In this document: positions 10,411 to 21,574 of the stretch, piece after piece | Layout of the letters: each line of letters begins with the position of its first letter | Position numbering within the stretch: position 1 is the first letter of the stretch | Source of the DNA: Pleurostoma richardsiae | Lineage: Eukaryota; Ascomycota; Sordariomycetes; Calosphaeriales; Pleurostomataceae | Direction: 5' to 3' | DNA length: 64,000 nt | NCBI GenBank assembly: GCA_030052745.1 | Contig: JANBVO010000013.1 | Location: 496,001-560,000 of the forward strand | The notes under the pieces: model-generated | Databases searched by the model: none | What the model saw: the letters and a program-made list of their open reading frames with translations, nothing else | What the model was told of the DNA's origin: nothing | Program-made: the position numbers and the translations under genes

Positions 10411-11832
10411 ATGGGCTCTACTGACCCTCGGCGTTTCGATGTCAAGAGCATCGCGATCATCGGCGCCGGCCCGTGCGGCCTCTCTGCAGCAAAGTACACT
10501 GCTGCAGAAGGCGCCTTTGAGGAAATCGTCGTGTTCGAGCAGCAGGCTGAAGTTGGCGGCGTCTGGAACTACACCAAGGAGCCTTCCAAAACGCTTTACG
10601 TCCCTCAAGTGAGCCCTTTCCTCCCTCCGGATCCTCCTATCCAAGGTCCGGATGGCTCAGCTGCTCTCTTTCCGTCTCCGATGTATGACCTCCTCCACAC
10701 CAACATTCCTTGGCCTCTGATGAAGTTTGGCGACCTGGACTTCCCGCACGACTCGTTGATATTCCCGCCCCGGGAGGCCGTCCAGGACTACCTGGTCGCT
10801 TATTCCCAAGACGTGCGACACCTCCTTCAGCTCTCCACACAGGTCCAGTCTATCAGATTGAAGCACGATGAGGCAGGCACCGAGAAATGGGAGGTGCAAA
10901 CCGTCTCTACTGTGACTGGGGTGCAAAACATAAAAACGTTTGACGCCGTCGTGGTAGCTTCAGGCCACTACGCAACCACTTATATCCCAGATCTCAAGGG
11001 CATCCGAGAGTTCCATGAAGCCCATCCAGGCATCATCACCCATTCGAAGCTTTACCGTTCGCCCCGAGATTACGCCGGTAAGAAGGTCGTGGTCGTTGGC
11101 AATGCTGCTTCTGGAATCGATATTGCGACGCAAATCAGCCGCTTCTCGCAGAGTCCATTGCTTCTGTCCGTCCAAACCCCTACGCCTCCGGATAATCTTG
11201 CTCACTCCGGAGCTGAAGAAGTGCCTGTTATCGAAGAATTTCTGCCTGAAGAGAGAGGGGTCCGGTTCCAGGGCGGCCGAGTAGAGAAAGATATTGATGT
11301 CATCATCTTTTGCACCGGCTATCTGTTCACATTCCCCTTCCTGGAAACCCTGATACCTCCTCTAGTTACCAACGGCCGACGAGTATACGGGCTGTATGAG
11401 CATTGCTTCCATATCGAGCACCCAACACTCGTCTTTCCCGGCCTGCCTATTAAGGTTGTGCCATTCCCTGTCTCAGAGGGCCAGGCGGCCGTCTTTGCAA
11501 GGATATGGGCCAATCGTCTCCCACTCCCATCCGAGGAGAAGATGAAACAGTGGGAAAGGGAAGAAGAGCAGCGTCAAGGGAATGCGTACCATGTGTTCCC
11601 TAAGGGAGGCGATGTTGAATACATCAAGCGCATGCACGACTGGGCGTCGCAAGCAGGTGATGGCGGGAAAGAACCGCCTCTCTGGAGCGATTGGCAGGTC
11701 TGGCAGAGACAGATCTACTTTGAAGCAAAGCTTAAGTTCGAAGTTGAAGGGCGCAAAGCGAAGACTCTCGAAGAGCTGGGTTTCCATTACGAAGGCTCGG
11801 GTAAAGACGAGAACCCGAAAGAGATCTTATAA
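10411..11832 (+). CDS. Flavin-containing monooxygenase (FMO family)
   Basis: This single-exon gene encodes 473 residues. The frame is open upstream, but the start is set at the ATG of MGSTDPRRFDVKSIAIIGAG, which puts the FAD-binding GAGPCG (residues 18-23) at the usual distance from the N-terminus. A second Rossmann motif, VVVGNAASG (about 226-234), should bind NADPH. VIFCTGYLFTFPF matches the conserved C-terminal ATGY-type motif. EVGGVWNY, another conserved FMO stretch, follows the first dinucleotide site. By family it oxygenates nitrogen or sulfur centres of small molecules, and yeast Fmo1 oxidises thiols. Length and motifs fit the Fmo1-like fungal group. The substrate cannot be told. The aminotransferase downstream need not be linked. 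Confidence 0.9.
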   Translation: MGSTDPRRFDVKSIAIIGAGPCGLSAAKYTAAEGAFEEIVVFEQQAEVGGVWNYTKEPSKTLYVPQVSPFLPPDPPIQGPDGSAALFPSPMYDLLHTNIPWPLMKFGDLDFPHDSLIFPPREAVQDYLVAYSQDVRHLLQLSTQVQSIRLKHDEAGTEKWEVQTVSTVTGVQNIKTFDAVVVASGHYATTYIPDLKGIREFHEAHPGIITHSKLYRSPRDYAGKKVVVVGNAASGIDIATQISRFSQSPLLLSVQTPTPPDNLAHSGAEEVPVIEEFLPEERGVRFQGGRVEKDIDVIIFCTGYLFTFPFLETLIPPLVTNGRRVYGLYEHCFHIEHPTLVFPGLPIKVVPFPVSEGQAAVFARIWANRLPLPSEEKMKQWEREEEQRQGNAYHVFPKGGDVEYIKRMHDWASQAGDGGKEPPLWSDWQVWQRQIYFEAKLKFEVEGRKAKTLEELGFHYEGSGKDENPKEIL

Positions 11833-12957
11833 GACCGCTGCTAGATGGCCTGGTAGATTCACCCTCGTGGCGACCTGAGGTTTGCCGCCACTTGTTAGGT
11901 TTCTGACGAACCCTATCGCGGCTGATAAAAGTGACGGGACACCAACAGGCCAGTGATGAACCCGAGTGGCTACTCCCGTCTTAGATGAGAATAAAATTGC
12001 CCTCTAAGCTGGGCAACCTGGTCTAAGGCAGTCGAGTCTGGGGTAGGCCAGCCCCTGTGCGGCTAGCTCAGGCCTATTGATAGCGTCCGTTCTCCTAAGC
12101 TATCAGAGAGGTTGAATACCAGGACGCTATCGTACTTGTCTTGTCCGAAATGAGCGGTGCTTCGAATCTACATCGATTGATCTCTATATTTTCCGTCTAG
12201 AGCATGTAATCTCGAGGTTCTCGAGGCAGGTAATCAAGTGCAAAGTGGACTAATATTGCGATTTCTCCCGATTCGGTAACTGTAGCCGGGTCGATTGTGA
12301 GGGAGTCGGCGCTCGGGTTCTGTATCAATTGTCATGTCCGTCGCCGGCTTACCACGTAAGATTCCCGAAGAGACCCTGTTCGTCTTACCACATCCGAGCC
12401 CACCGGCCTTCATCTTACTGAAGAGGCCGTCGCTCTTGTCCTGCGGAGTGGCTGTCACGACCCGAGGCTCCGGCTTCCTCACCTTGTCGACCCCCGTCTC
12501 CGGACCGGCCCTCGGTCTCGGACTGCGGAGGCGGAACTCGGGAGCGGCCCATGTCGAGTCAAGGGCGGGCGCTAAACTCCGCATAGGCACACCTGTGCCA
12601 CGCCAGCAATTCAAAACTAGTTCGAATACAGGCCCAGAAGGAATGGGGCATTAACGCATGTAGATAAGAGAGCAGACTAAACAGCTTCCTTATCTGTTAT
12701 GGCTTCGTCACCGGAGAACGAGGGGGAATTTGTCATCGACCGTGTAGAGCAGCCCGCCTCTCTGTGTGTGCGTTGGCGATGGCTCCCCTCTTGTCTTCTC
12801 AATCCCAGGGAGCCATTTCGCCATACTGCCCCAATCTGTAGTCATTCACTCCGCTTTTACTCCAGTCTTCTTTATTCCCCGGACCTGGCGGGCAGTCTGT
12901 GACGATAACCCACGCTTTCTCTATCCTTATCCTCCACAGGCCCGAGTTTCGACAGCA
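11833..12957. other. Intergenic, promoter side of the aminotransferase
   Basis: This stretch is about 1.1 kb long. It holds open frames of up to about 125 codons at 12234-12654 on both strands, but they overlap each other and show no known domain. The last ~150 bp are pyrimidine-rich and likely hold the aminotransferase 5' UTR. Confidence 0.55.
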
Positions 12958-15029
12958 ATGCAGTCCTGGTCCCCGGCCGCTGGTTCGGCCAGCATGGCGA
13001 AGCCCAAGCCGAAGGACTTGAGCCACCTCTACTCGGAGGTGACCAAGCACCGGACGCCCAGTAAGATGAAGGAGTACTACAAGTTCTTCCAGATTCCCGG
13101 CATCGGCAACTTGTCTGGTGGTAAGTACTTGCAGCACCTCCCCTTCTCGCCTTGCACCGCTTTCCTATCATCAGCACGGTCTACGCGTGTTGTGATAAGG
13201 CCATACCTGCCCCGAGACGGCTGCGATAAAGGTGGAAAGCCCGCTGACCCACCTATCAGGCCTCCCCAACGTCCAGTTCTTCCCCTTCGACACCCTCGAG
13301 GCGCAGACCGCTAAGCCCGAGCGGTGGACGCCCACGCCGAACCACCGCAGCGGCGACGACGACCTCAGCCAGAAGCTCGCTTCCACGAGCTTCTCCTCCC
13401 CGTTGGCCGCCTCACACATCACCGTTCCCAAGGCGCTGAACGAGACCAACCCCCTCAAGGAGATCGACCTCGCCACCGCGCTGCAGTACGGCCTGGCGCA
13501 GGGCTACCCGCCGCTGCTCTCCTGGATCCGCCAGTTCACCTGCGAGCACCTGCACCCGAACGTGCCCTACGAGGGCGGGCCCGACGTGTGCCTGACCGTG
13601 GGCTCGACCGACGGCTTCTCCAAGACGCTGGACCTGTTCGTCAACAGCTGGAGCGAGGAGAAGGATGACATCCGGGACAGGCCGGGCCTGCTGTGCGAGA
13701 CGTTCGTGTACGGGAATGTCCTGAGCCAGGCGGGGCCCCGCGGCGTGCAGACCGTGCCGGTGGTGGCGGACGAGGGCGGCATGGTGACGACTGGCCCTGG
13801 CGGCCTGGAGGATGTCCTCGGCAACTGGGACGAGAGCAAGGGCAGGCGCCCGCATCTGATGTACTCAGTGACGTATGTATACTCCTGCCCGCCTACTGCC
13901 TTTCCGTGCTAACGTCGATGTCAGAATGGGTCACAACCCGACCGGCATCGTCCTCTCGCTGGAGCGGCGCAAGGCGATCTACGCCGTGTGCAGCAAGTAC
14001 GACGTCGTCATCGTCGAGGACGACCCCTACTGGTACCTGCAGTTCCCCTCCGCCGCCATCGAGGAGGGCAAGTCGCGCAGCCGCCCCGCCGCCGAGGCGG
14101 AGGCGGAGGCCGCCCGGCAGCACGAGCCCGCCCGGTCGTCGGGTTTCGACTTCCTCGACTCGCTCACCCCGTCCTTCCTGAGCGTCGACACCGACGGCCG
14201 CGTCGTGCGGCTCGACACCTTCTCCAAGACCGTGGCCCCGGGCTGCCGCCTGGGCTGGATCACGGCCGCGCCGGCGCTGGTCGAGCGGTACGTGCGCATC
14301 GCCGAGACCTCGACGCAGCAGCCCTCCGGGTTCGTGCAGAGCATCGTGGCCGAGCTGGTCATGGGCGCGCAGCCCGCCGAGGCGCAGGCCTCGTTCCTGT
14401 CGCTGCGGACGGCGCGCGAGCGCGCGGTCTTCAACGGCTGGAAGATGGACGGGTGGGTGCGCTGGCTCGAGGGCCTGCGCGGCGAGTACGAGCGGCGCAT
14501 GAACCGCATGTGCACGATCCTGGACGAGGGGTCGTTCCAGGTCAAGCAGGGCACGCCGCGGTCGGCCGCCGACGCCAGCTGGGGCGTCATCACCAAGACG
14601 CAGCTGTACGACTACAGCTGGCCGCGCGGCGGCATGTTCGTGTGGATCCGCATCTTCTTCGAGGAGCACCCGCTCTGGGGCGTGCCGGGGTCCGACGGCC
14701 GCCCCGTCGACGGCACCGCGCTGTCCACGGCGCTGATGATCTTCCTGACCACCAAGCCGTACCTCGTGCTCGTCTCGCCGGGCATGATGTTCAGCGCCAC
14801 CGACGACATCCGCAGGGAGATCGGCTGGGCGTACTACCGGCTGTGCTTCGCGGCCGAGTCGGACGAGAACATCGAGGAGTGCTCCAAGAGGTTCACGGCC
14901 GGCGTGCACAAGTTCTGGCGTATCAAGGATGTTAAGGACCTGGAGAAGCTTCTGGAGTCGTCTCCTGTCGCCGCGGCGGAGGAGGCCGGCGAGGAACTGG
15001 CGAACATGGGATTGTACATGGGGTGTTAG
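12958..15029 (+). CDS. Aromatic/2-aminoadipate-type aminotransferase (ARO8 family)
   Basis: Three exons (12958..13120, 13260..13872, 13925..15029) give 626 residues. This is a fold-type I PLP enzyme. Visible motifs are EYYKFFQIPGIGNLSGGLPN near the N-terminus, GSTDGFSKTLDL, MGHNPTGIVLS across the second junction, VIVEDDPYWYLQF with the aspartate that contacts the pyridine nitrogen, and RLDTFSKTVAPGCRLGW, where the lysine (about residue 360) forms the Schiff base. This is the ARO8/AadAT signature. Such enzymes move amino groups between aromatic or 2-aminoadipate substrates and 2-oxoglutarate. A second in-frame ATG at 12994 (MAKPKPKDLSHLY) is an equally plausible start. The protein is longer than yeast Aro8 because of a Ser/Ala/Glu-rich insert after the DDPYW motif. 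Confidence 0.88.
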
Positions 15030-15714
15030 AGAAGAAGGTTGTGACGAGTTTTGCGAGATGTCCCAGAGTTAAGAAGGGTGACGGTCTAGACTATATGTAG
15101 AAGTCTGGAGTTTTCGGTGTCTCGCTGCTGAGATCAGACGGAGACGGACGAAGTCCCGGGGCACGCTCGGCGGAGGCACTCGGCGAAGTAAGCTGAGGCA
15201 GCAGGGGTTCCGGCATAGACGTAGCGTATTCATCATAGATATGATTGTCAGATTTATGTCTTAGGCTATTGCGATCGCTTTCAGAGCAATGATTATACTC
15301 TGTCTCGAAGCCTCTGCGTACCGATTCCATGATACATCAAGTTTAAGCTTACTCCGTCAACTGTGAACGAAACCTCAATCTTTGGGGGCTCTCGTAAGAT
15401 CGGTTATCAATGAGTAAGAGGTAGCTCAGATCTATGTTTTGGCTGCTGGCTCGTACTGCTACAAGCACCGGAGAACTGGGAAGTGATAGGACGCATGGAG
15501 ACAAGACCTTACTACGAGTTCTACCCGAATGAGTTGGGTATGCACGTCAATACCAATTATCACTGTAGACATCCGACAGGAACATGGAGGCAGTTGTTTC
15601 AGGCAGCAGAAACCTCTGGAAATGATTTCATTTCAAATGCGAGTGCGCATTCCTACCCATTACGCCGAAAGCATAGCCATTGCCGAACCAACCAGTCCTC
15701 CTCGGAACCCCAGT
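15030..15714. other. Convergent 3' region, aminotransferase / RPL4
   Basis: About 690 bp lie between the stop codons of two converging genes. They presumably hold both 3' UTRs. I see no gene, hairpin or repeat in them. Confidence 0.55.
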
Positions 15715-17053
15715 TTACTCCTGGACCAACTTGAGGAAAGCCTCGGGCGTGGGCGCGGGCTTCTCAGTGTTGAGCTTCTGCTGGCCAACCTTGTCCTTGA
15801 TGAAGGTGCCGGCATAGGGGTTCAGGCGCAGCAGCACCTGCCTGTTGACCAGCGGGTTCTTCTTCTGGACCGCGCCACGCTTCGTCCGGGCCTCGCCCTT
15901 GGGAGCACGCAGGACGCTCTGGATTTCGGAGCTGTTGATCAGACGGCTCAGGTCGGCCTGGGAGACGACGTTGGAAGGCAGGAGGAAGTCCTTCTTCAGG
16001 GCGGATGGCTTGGTAGTGGTGCCGTAGACCGTGTCGAGGGCCTTGAAGCCAGCCGACGTCCAGATGACGAAGCGGCCAAGGTGACCACCAGGAGCGAGCT
16101 GGAGGAGGTTGAGGGAGTAGACGGAGGAGGTCTCCACACCGGGGATGTTGCGGAAGCCCTTGATCAGCTCCTTGCCGTCGACCTCGGGATCGTAAACGAC
16201 GAGCGGGCCACGGCGCTGGCGGTGGCGGCGGCCACGGAGCTTGCCCTTACCGGCGCGGAGCTTCTTGGAGTTCTTAACCTTCTCGAGCTCAGCGCCAGCA
16301 CCGACAGCCTTCAGCAGGGCAACGGCGGCGGAGGTCTTGCCATAGGCGGCACCCTCGAAAGCAGCGGAGTCGACGACCAGGGGAACCTCGGGGATAGTGG
16401 AAACCTGGTGGCCGCGGGCCATCAGGAGAGGGACGACAGCGGAAGCAGCCAGAGCAGAGGCGGTAGCGAAGCGCCTATTCAACTGTTAGCAAACCCCGCG
16501 TAATTTGTAAAGCTGCGTGCCTAAACTCACTTCTGGTTCTGGTTGATCTTGACGTGCCAGCGGCGCCAGATCTTAGTAGGAGCGAACATGCGACCAGAGC
16601 GGCACATGTTACCGAAAGCAGCCTGACCAGCACGGTGGGTACCACCGCCAGAGACACGGGGGATACGGGCAACAGCGCGACCTGAAAGTTTGTATGTCAG
16701 CCCCACGGATTTCTTCGATTCCCAGCAATCCATCGACAACCCTGAGCCCAAATGGTCTGCAGAAATCCAGAGCGCATGATTCCCTGGTCCGCCATCCCTC
16801 TCACTCTCCAAAACTCGCCGCAAAGCGCTCGGATCGGTGTTCACTAACCAGTTCCCCAGGACTCGGCAGAGGTCTGGTGACCAGCCTTCTCGCTGACGGC
16901 GTAGGGCTGTCTCTTGTTCTTGGCCATGCCCTTGTGCACCTCCTGGACGATATCAGGGCGGATCGGGCTCAGGAAGACCTCAGGCATCGTGTGAGTCGAG
17001 CCGGTGGCAGAGCCATCGGCGCTGAGGATCGTGACGGTCGGTCTGGAGGCCAT
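15715..17053 (-). CDS. RPL4: 60S ribosomal protein L4 (uL4)
   Basis: Exons 17053..16849, 16681..16531 and 16474..15715 give 371 residues, the normal length for eukaryotic uL4. The sequence is unmistakable: [11 protein letters not shown] joins [19 protein letters not shown] across intron 1 (167 bp, GTTAGT donor), then [20 protein letters not shown] and the joined [16 protein letters not shown] across intron 2 (56 bp). uL4 sits at the polypeptide exit tunnel of the large subunit. The start ATG gives [14 protein letters not shown], as in other fungi. A further intron in the 5' UTR (17151..17072, GTCAGT donor, CTGAC branch, CAG acceptor) is likely, as in many fungal ribosomal protein genes, but rests on splice signals alone. 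Confidence 0.97.
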
Positions 17054-17758
17054 TGCTGCGGTTGTCGGAGTCTGAGAGAGCTCGAATGTCAGTATTCTGT
17101 CATGCAATAAAGACGAATTGCTGAATGCGCAGCAATTTTGAGAAGACTGACCTCCGGCGTTGTTGCTGCAGACCTACCTGAACTTTTTGCGTGGATTGAA
17201 GGAAAATAGACGCCTCGCCTCAAAAATTCGCCAAAATTGTGTGGGCTTCGTGTGATGCTCCACACCGAGCTGCCCTAAAAGATCGAAGGGTTGGCGCTAA
17301 TCCAGAACAAGAAAAGTTATCTATCTGTCGCGTGCTCTCTCACGTGACTCACCTTCTTCGCTGTATTACCTAATCCACCGATGAGCTTCATCCGTGCAAC
17401 AATCGCTTTGATGGGCAGATGAGGATCTAGAGTCAGTGAATTCAGACACAGCATGGTTGGAGACTGTCACTCCTTACATAATTGTTTCTGCGTCTCTGGG
17501 ACGGCCATTATTACTAAAAATGGCGCCGTTTGAAGTTCGCTAGACAATGTCTTTATGCCGAGTAGCGCTGTATTCAGTATAAAAATGCTGGAGGAGTGTA
17601 GTATCTCCTACGCCTTTACAATGCTAGAATCATTAGGTAGTTGTACAGTCGCCATGATAGAGCCCCCTATCATCCCTAGCCACGCGGCAACATCTATCGT
17701 ACAAGGCCAGAAGGTTCTACACTTTGAGGAGATCACGTCGTGGAGTCTCATCTTCTCT
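17054..17758. other. RPL4 promoter and 5' UTR; PET127 3' flank
   Basis: The left part holds the likely RPL4 5' UTR intron (17072-17151). Further up, at 17272-17280, is GCCCTAAAA, which contains the telomere half-repeat CCCTAA seen in Tbf1-type sites of fungal ribosomal genes. The right part is AT-richer and shows no gene. Confidence 0.45.
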
Positions 17759-20700
17759 TCAAGCCTTAGACATATCCCCGAACACGTCCTCCCACTTCTT
17801 CGGTTTTGACATGCCCACTACGTGCAGAGGGCGTTGCTTCGCAATCTGCGTCTCCCTCTCCCTGAAGGCTCGGCCCTTCTTGCTGAGCTCGTACAGTTTC
17901 TCTCGGAACTCGCCGCCCCATGCGCCTTGACGCTGGTCCTGGTTGGTCATGAGGGTCTCTCGCCGCTTCTTGACCGCCTGGTACACCTGCTTGGCACGGC
18001 GTTCCTCGATCTCCTCGATAGAGTACTCGACCACCCAGCTGCATTTCTTGGTCAGATTGCTTGGCCGCGTGACGTACTTGCCGTTGACCTTGTTGCGGAT
18101 CGTCAGAATCATGCCGTAAAGCTCTGTAGGCGATTCTTCAGTAGCTTGTGGTGTGTCTTTCGGCTTGGCGCTTTCCCCTGCACTTTGGCTTCGAGCGCGA
18201 TGGGATTCGAGCCGCTGCTCGATATCGGAGACCAACGCGGCATCGCCGCTTTCCGTGCCGTCTGAAGAGATCACACCGCGGGAGATAGTAGGGACCTCCT
18301 CGTCCGAGTCGCGGGCTCCTTTAGAGCTTGTTATCATCTCCGTCAAAATCCTGCCAAACTCCTGGAGCTTTGCCTGGTCGGAGATCGCTTCTTGGTCTGA
18401 CTGATCATCCGCTCCTTCGAATGCGTCTTTACCCTCTATTGAGGAGGCTTCGAGTTGTCCGGCGAGCTTTATGATAAGATCTTTGAGGCTCGGATTATCT
18501 GAAGGCGACGGGTCGCTCGAACCTTCTGCTTTACCGATGTCGTTTCCTTGCTGTTGATCCTGTTCCGGTTCTCTGGTTGCAACGTCTTCCTCAAAGGCAC
18601 CTTGCTCCTGATCCTTGTCTGTGTCCTCAACTGTGTCATTTCCGTTTCGAGACACGACTTCACTTTCAACATCCGAGGTTTCCACTGGCGGGGAGTGATT
18701 GTCTGGTGGTATGACACCGGTGCCGTCTCCAGCACTGTTCGATTGTGCTCCTTCCGCTGCAACGCTCGTGATGACCTCTAGCAGAGCGTCCACATACTGG
18801 CGAGCCTGCTCTTGCGACGTTCCCTTGAGAAGCCCGCTCTGGTCAAGAGCGGACTCCAACTCCTCGCGAATCGAAGTGATGCCAAGCGTCTCGTTTTCCA
18901 TGGTCTCTTGGACAACGGACCGCATGTCCTCCCAGACATCCAGGCTATCTTCGTCTTCCTCGGCGTCGTCATACTCCTTCAACCCTTCTTCTCCTCCTTC
19001 ATCCTCCTCCTCTTCTTCCTCTTCCTCTTCCTCTTCGATCTGTCGCTCTGCCTCGTCAACTCGAGCCTCTGCGATATCAGCATGTTCCAAGCCAAGGATT
19101 TCCCTCTCAAAGGCCTCAATAGAAGCCTTGTTAGAGTTCTGGACCTCGTTGATGCCCTCTTCTGTTACCGGTGTGGCGAAAATATACATGAAGGGCGTCG
19201 TCTTTGATTCCCTCGTCTCGATGTGAATACGTAGGGAGCGCCCGGGGAACTTGGTGGATGCCCGGTTCAGGACCTCATTGAGAAGGCCAAGACTGAGTCT
19301 GAACTCCTTGTCACCGAGGGCCCTGATGGCAGTACCATGCAAGGCCTCATCCATCTCGTTGATACTAACATACTGGAAGCCGAAGATTCGCTGTGTGTTG
19401 TGGAAGGCGACAAAGATGCCGTCCATCCTCCCCATCCTGACCTGCAGCGAGTACTTTAGGAAGGCAGAACGGATCATGTCGAAGTATTCACGTTCGAAGG
19501 ATTCGAACTGCCCGAAGCGTGCTCGAATCTCGTAGTCCATACCCTTCTGAAAGTCCTTAGCACCCATCCGGACAGATACTACTGCCCTGGTTTTCAAGTC
19601 GAACATTCCAGTCCCTGGGAGTCTCCTATCGTGGGCATCTAGCTGGGAGCGCATCATGAAGTCGCCTAAAGTGGAGTAGTGGTAGGATTCGGCAGCATTG
19701 CGGTCGGCCTCGGTCAGCTGGCTCGAGTTCCTCACGCGGTATTTCTCATACTCTTCCTTTCGTAAGGTCAGGAGCTTTTCCATAGATTTGCCCAGCATGC
19801 TCAAGATGTTTGCCGTGTCAAATTGCTTGTCTGCGTCAATTGCATAGACCCCTTCCTTCCAGTGCAGGAACGCGGCAGCCGGGGCACGGGTTATCCGCGT
19901 GAAGTTTGTGGACTCTGGCGTGAAGGACCGCGAAGTGTGGGCGGCGTTGATGGGCCTCCATGCGGAGAGGAGAAAGTGGAAATGCGAGAGCATGGCGGTC
20001 ATGCTCGACGTCGAGCCCGTATACTTCTTCTTCTGGCTCGCCGCAATCGAGATCAGCGTCGTGTCCTTTGATGACGTGACATACTCCTTCAGAGCGTTGA
20101 AGTCAAACTCCTGGATCGGCATGATAGACGCAAGGTATGGATCGAAATTGTACACGCGAGACCTGGGATCTTGCAGATGGTACACCCCAGGATTGAACAG
20201 GACTCTGTCCAATCCGTACTGCACCCGTGGGACCGGCGGCTGGAGCTTATCCACGGCCTTGAAGCGGAGCTCAGCAGAATCCAGCCTCTGGACAGATATC
20301 TCTGGAGTAGAGGTCTCTGACAAAGACTTTCGCGAGACGGCCTGTTTCGGACCCGAGGGTAGCCTCCTAATGAACTCGGATTTTGCAGTCACAGCTTTTT
20401 CCTTGCGTTCCTTCTCGGCGGCAGCAGCTCTCGTCCTGACCGGCTTCTTCTCGCCGTCTTGCTCATCCGTGTTCTCCTGCTTCAGACTTTCCTGACTCTT
20501 TCTCTCGCGCTTATTCAGCTTCTGGACTCGTTGAGCGTGTTTCAGCTTTGTCGTCTCGAGTTGGACCTCGAGGACTTGCTTCAAGACGTTGAGTGCACCT
20601 TCCAACAGTCTCTGGCTGCGTTCTGGAGGGAGCTGTTGACCGTCCTCCCCCGCTTTCGGGCCATCTCCCGTCTCTGCTGGGGTTCCTCCATGTTGCGCCT

Positions 20701-21067
20701 CTGCGACGACCGCGGACGCATCCCCGGCCGCAGATTCTCTTGGCTCGCTCTCTCGAGCGGCGGCACTGTCTCCGTCAGGTGTCGCCGTGGCACTGATCTT
20801 CGCCTGCAGGTTCTTCAGGGTATCTAATGTCTCTCGCCAGAGACGTATCCGCCCTTTGTGTGTCCGTTTTTCATATTCTTTCTTGGCGATTGGTTTCCTG
20901 CTGTTTCCGTTCGTGTCCGGTGTCTTCGTGGTACCGTAAGGTCGCTCATGCTGGTTCGAAGGGTGGCCGGAAAGGGCGCCCGGCGCCCGGAGGAGGGATG
21001 TCGAACATGCTGCACATATATGATGGTTCCTGACGGTACGGGAGCCTCGACTGCCCAGCTGAAGCAT
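17759..21067 (-). CDS. PET127: Mitochondrial RNA-processing protein PET127
   Basis: This single-exon gene encodes 1102 residues, starting at ATG 21067 (MLQLGSRGSRTVRNHHICAA). The core (about residues 260-620) carries the PET127 family signature, for example RVQYGLDRVLFNPGVYHLQDP, FDLKTRAVVSVRMGAKDFQKG, RFGQFESFEREYFDMIRSAF and MGRMDGIFVAFHNTQRIFGF. The N-terminus is Arg/Ser-rich with few acids, as expected for mitochondrial import. Yeast Pet127 is bound to the inner membrane and trims 5' ends of mitochondrial transcripts, and the family belongs to the PD-(D/E)XK nuclease-like fold. Beyond the core, the fungal protein has a long acidic, disordered extension with a Glu run near residues 670-690, then returns to a conserved basic C-terminus (SKKGRAFRERETQIAKQRPL). 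The extension makes it longer than yeast Pet127. Confidence 0.9.
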   Translation of the reverse strand: MLQLGSRGSRTVRNHHICAACSTSLLRAPGALSGHPSNQHERPYGTTKTPDTNGNSRKPIAKKEYEKRTHKGRIRLWRETLDTLKNLQAKISATATPDGDSAAARESEPRESAAGDASAVVAEAQHGGTPAETGDGPKAGEDGQQLPPERSQRLLEGALNVLKQVLEVQLETTKLKHAQRVQKLNKRERKSQESLKQENTDEQDGEKKPVRTRAAAAEKERKEKAVTAKSEFIRRLPSGPKQAVSRKSLSETSTPEISVQRLDSAELRFKAVDKLQPPVPRVQYGLDRVLFNPGVYHLQDPRSRVYNFDPYLASIMPIQEFDFNALKEYVTSSKDTTLISIAASQKKKYTGSTSSMTAMLSHFHFLLSAWRPINAAHTSRSFTPESTNFTRITRAPAAAFLHWKEGVYAIDADKQFDTANILSMLGKSMEKLLTLRKEEYEKYRVRNSSQLTEADRNAAESYHYSTLGDFMMRSQLDAHDRRLPGTGMFDLKTRAVVSVRMGAKDFQKGMDYEIRARFGQFESFEREYFDMIRSAFLKYSLQVRMGRMDGIFVAFHNTQRIFGFQYVSINEMDEALHGTAIRALGDKEFRLSLGLLNEVLNRASTKFPGRSLRIHIETRESKTTPFMYIFATPVTEEGINEVQNSNKASIEAFEREILGLEHADIAEARVDEAERQIEEEEEEEEEEEDEGGEEGLKEYDDAEEDEDSLDVWEDMRSVVQETMENETLGITSIREELESALDQSGLLKGTSQEQARQYVDALLEVITSVAAEGAQSNSAGDGTGVIPPDNHSPPVETSDVESEVVSRNGNDTVEDTDKDQEQGAFEEDVATREPEQDQQQGNDIGKAEGSSDPSPSDNPSLKDLIIKLAGQLEASSIEGKDAFEGADDQSDQEAISDQAKLQEFGRILTEMITSSKGARDSDEEVPTISRGVISSDGTESGDAALVSDIEQRLESHRARSQSAGESAKPKDTPQATEESPTELYGMILTIRNKVNGKYVTRPSNLTKKCSWVVEYSIEEIEERRAKQVYQAVKKRRETLMTNQDQRQGAWGGEFREKLYELSKKGRAFRERETQIAKQRPLHVVGMSKPKKWEDVFGDMSKA

Positions 21068-21574
21068 GGCGTACAGATTCAATGCCTACCGCAATGTGGC
21101 GCTTGCTCCGTACCTTGGTGAGCTTGACCCGCGATCAACTTTTTTTATCGGACGCGGTCCCGCGGGCGGCAGGCAAATCGGAATGACGCGCCGGGCCGCC
21201 CTAGTGCAGATAAAGGTGGACCGGTCCAAGTTGCTACAGAGCTTTGTATAGGCTCGAAGATTCTATTTCGATTGAAACACAGAGCTTCTTCACAACTGGC
21301 CTCACTCAGCAACTCATCCAAGATGACCAGATAGCCAGACACACATGGTATGCTCAATTCTGACACTTTCCCTCCCGGCAAACCGCAACAACAAAGGGGT
21401 ATACGTAGCCACAGCGGCGGAGAAAAGGGATGCCCTGTCCCAGCCCATCCATCACAACACCTTTTTGTCCCTTCAACATCAGTCCCAACCGCAATACAGT
21501 ACGCCGGCCACGAATTCGACCTAAACGCCAGCCATGATGCGATGATATCCATCTGCAAGCTAGAGACTAAGCTC
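21068..21574. other. Promoter of PET127 and 3' flank of MAU2
   Basis: These 507 bp lie between two minus-strand genes. They should hold the PET127 promoter and the MAU2 3' UTR. I recognise no gene or motif in them. Confidence 0.5.

Noticed and set aside
13893-14935. Long open frames on both strands over the aminotransferase exon 3.
   Set aside because: They arise from high third-position G+C in the true exon, which alone carries the PLP motifs.
2310-15029. A secondary-metabolite cluster built from the Zn2Cys6 regulator, monooxygenase and aminotransferase.
   Set aside because: No polyketide synthase, peptide synthetase, terpene or similar core enzyme is present, and a telomeric gene lies between.
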